From CAZYLZ01 sp964648335 (GTDB taxonomy: Bacteria > Patescibacteriota > Minisyncoccia > Phycocordibacterales > UBA2100), in the NCBI GenBank assembly GCA_964648335.1, contig CAZYLZ010000028.1, positions 1-12,157 on the forward strand: DNA of 12,157 nucleotides, read 5' to 3'. Both the position numbers and the translations under genes were made by a program. Under the pieces are notes generated by a model. It saw only the letters and a program-made list of their open reading frames with translations. It was not told where the DNA came from and ran no database searches. Of the stretch, positions 11,869 to 12,157 are shown piece by piece; position 1 is the first letter of the stretch, and each line of letters begins with the position of its first letter.

Positions 11869-12150
11869 ATGGATATCTCAAAACTAGTTGCAGAACTGTC
11901 GGCAGAATTGGGCGTAGCCGAGATCATCAAGAAGCAGATCGCACATCTGGGCGTCTCGCCGAAACTGATCGAAGAATTCACTAAAGATGCTCAGGACATC
12001 CTCGCCGACGGCAAGATCACCAAAGAAGAAGTCATTGCGAAGATCCGCGAGCTCGCGGAAGCTAAGGGTATACCCGCATCGGTCAGCGGTGCTGTCGCCG
12101 GCATGATCGCCGAGAAGACGCCTGCAAAGCCAGAGCCCGAGAATTCGTGA
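11869..12150 (+). CDS. Small helical protein with an EF-hand-like loop
   Basis: The 93-residue protein is soluble, mostly helical and rich in Glu, Lys, Ala and Ile, with a Pro/Glu/Lys-rich C-terminal tail (TPAKPEPENS). I recognise no named family. Residues 43-54, D-I-L-A-D-G-K-I-T-K-E-E, match the 12-residue EF-hand loop at positions 1 (D), 5 (D), 6 (G), 8 (I) and 12 (E); position 3 is Leu where Asp or Asn is usual, so calcium binding may be weak or absent. It begins one base after the stop of the Excalibur gene and has a Shine-Dalgarno site within it, so both come from one mRNA. The function is unknown; a shared calcium-linked or surface role with its neighbour is inference. The window ends 7 nt after the stop. 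Confidence 0.78.
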   Translation: MDISKLVAELSAELGVAEIIKKQIAHLGVSPKLIEEFTKDAQDILADGKITKEEVIAKIRELAEAKGIPASVSGAVAGMIAEKTPAKPEPENS

Positions 12151-12157
12151 CACAGAC

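Noticed and set aside
1..12157. CRISPR array, insertion sequence or direct repeats
   Set aside because: No regularly spaced repeats, transposase motifs or terminal inverted repeats were found by eye.

Overview
The window looks like a chromosomal segment of a small-genome bacterium, most likely of the Patescibacteria (CPR, Parcubacteria-like). This is an inference from style, not from a marker gene. Genes are short, mostly monocistronic and tightly packed. Several proteins are small, membrane-bound and unrecognised. Many genes begin 6-9 nt after a TGnTATnnT-type -10 box, as leaderless mRNAs do, while genes inside operons use Shine-Dalgarno sites or stop/start coupling. TGA is used as a stop several times, so the code is not the UGA=Gly code of SR1/Gracilibacteria.

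Layout. 1-139: a strongly folding RNA of unknown class (long closing stem plus two hairpins). 186-914: an SRPBCC/AHSA1-like protein and a three-helix membrane protein, then a terminator. 975-1379: a TspO/MBR membrane protein. 1420-2673 (minus): a signal-anchored protein with nine regularly spaced cysteine pairs. 2705-3130 (minus): a eukaryote-like SET-domain lysine methyltransferase. 3186-3248: a 20-residue lysine-rich protein divergent from the SET gene. 3287-3883 (minus): a Mu Gam-like DNA-end-binding protein. 3973-4353: an alkyltransferase-like (ATL) protein whose active-site Cys is Phe. 4379-6427: an OafA-like acyltransferase with an SGNH domain. 6514-7306: two coupled unknown membrane proteins. 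7498-8934: adenylosuccinate lyase (PurB). 9036-10520: an ABC-F ATPase. 10558-11361: a DUF817 membrane protein. 11427-12150: an Excalibur-domain membrane protein followed by a small protein with an EF-hand-like loop.

How they fit together. No single pathway links the window. Three parts may be functional units. The first is a chromatin or DNA-repair-flavoured cluster at 2705-4353 (SET methyltransferase, Lys-rich peptide, Gam, ATL), in which three proteins carry KKP/PKK-type lysine-rich tails. The second is a cell-envelope part (OafA-like acyltransferase, the cysteine-pair protein and small membrane proteins). The third is a two-gene operon whose products both carry calcium-loop-like motifs. 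No mobile element, CRISPR array, tRNA or rRNA was seen, and no gene-free stretch exceeds 300 bases.
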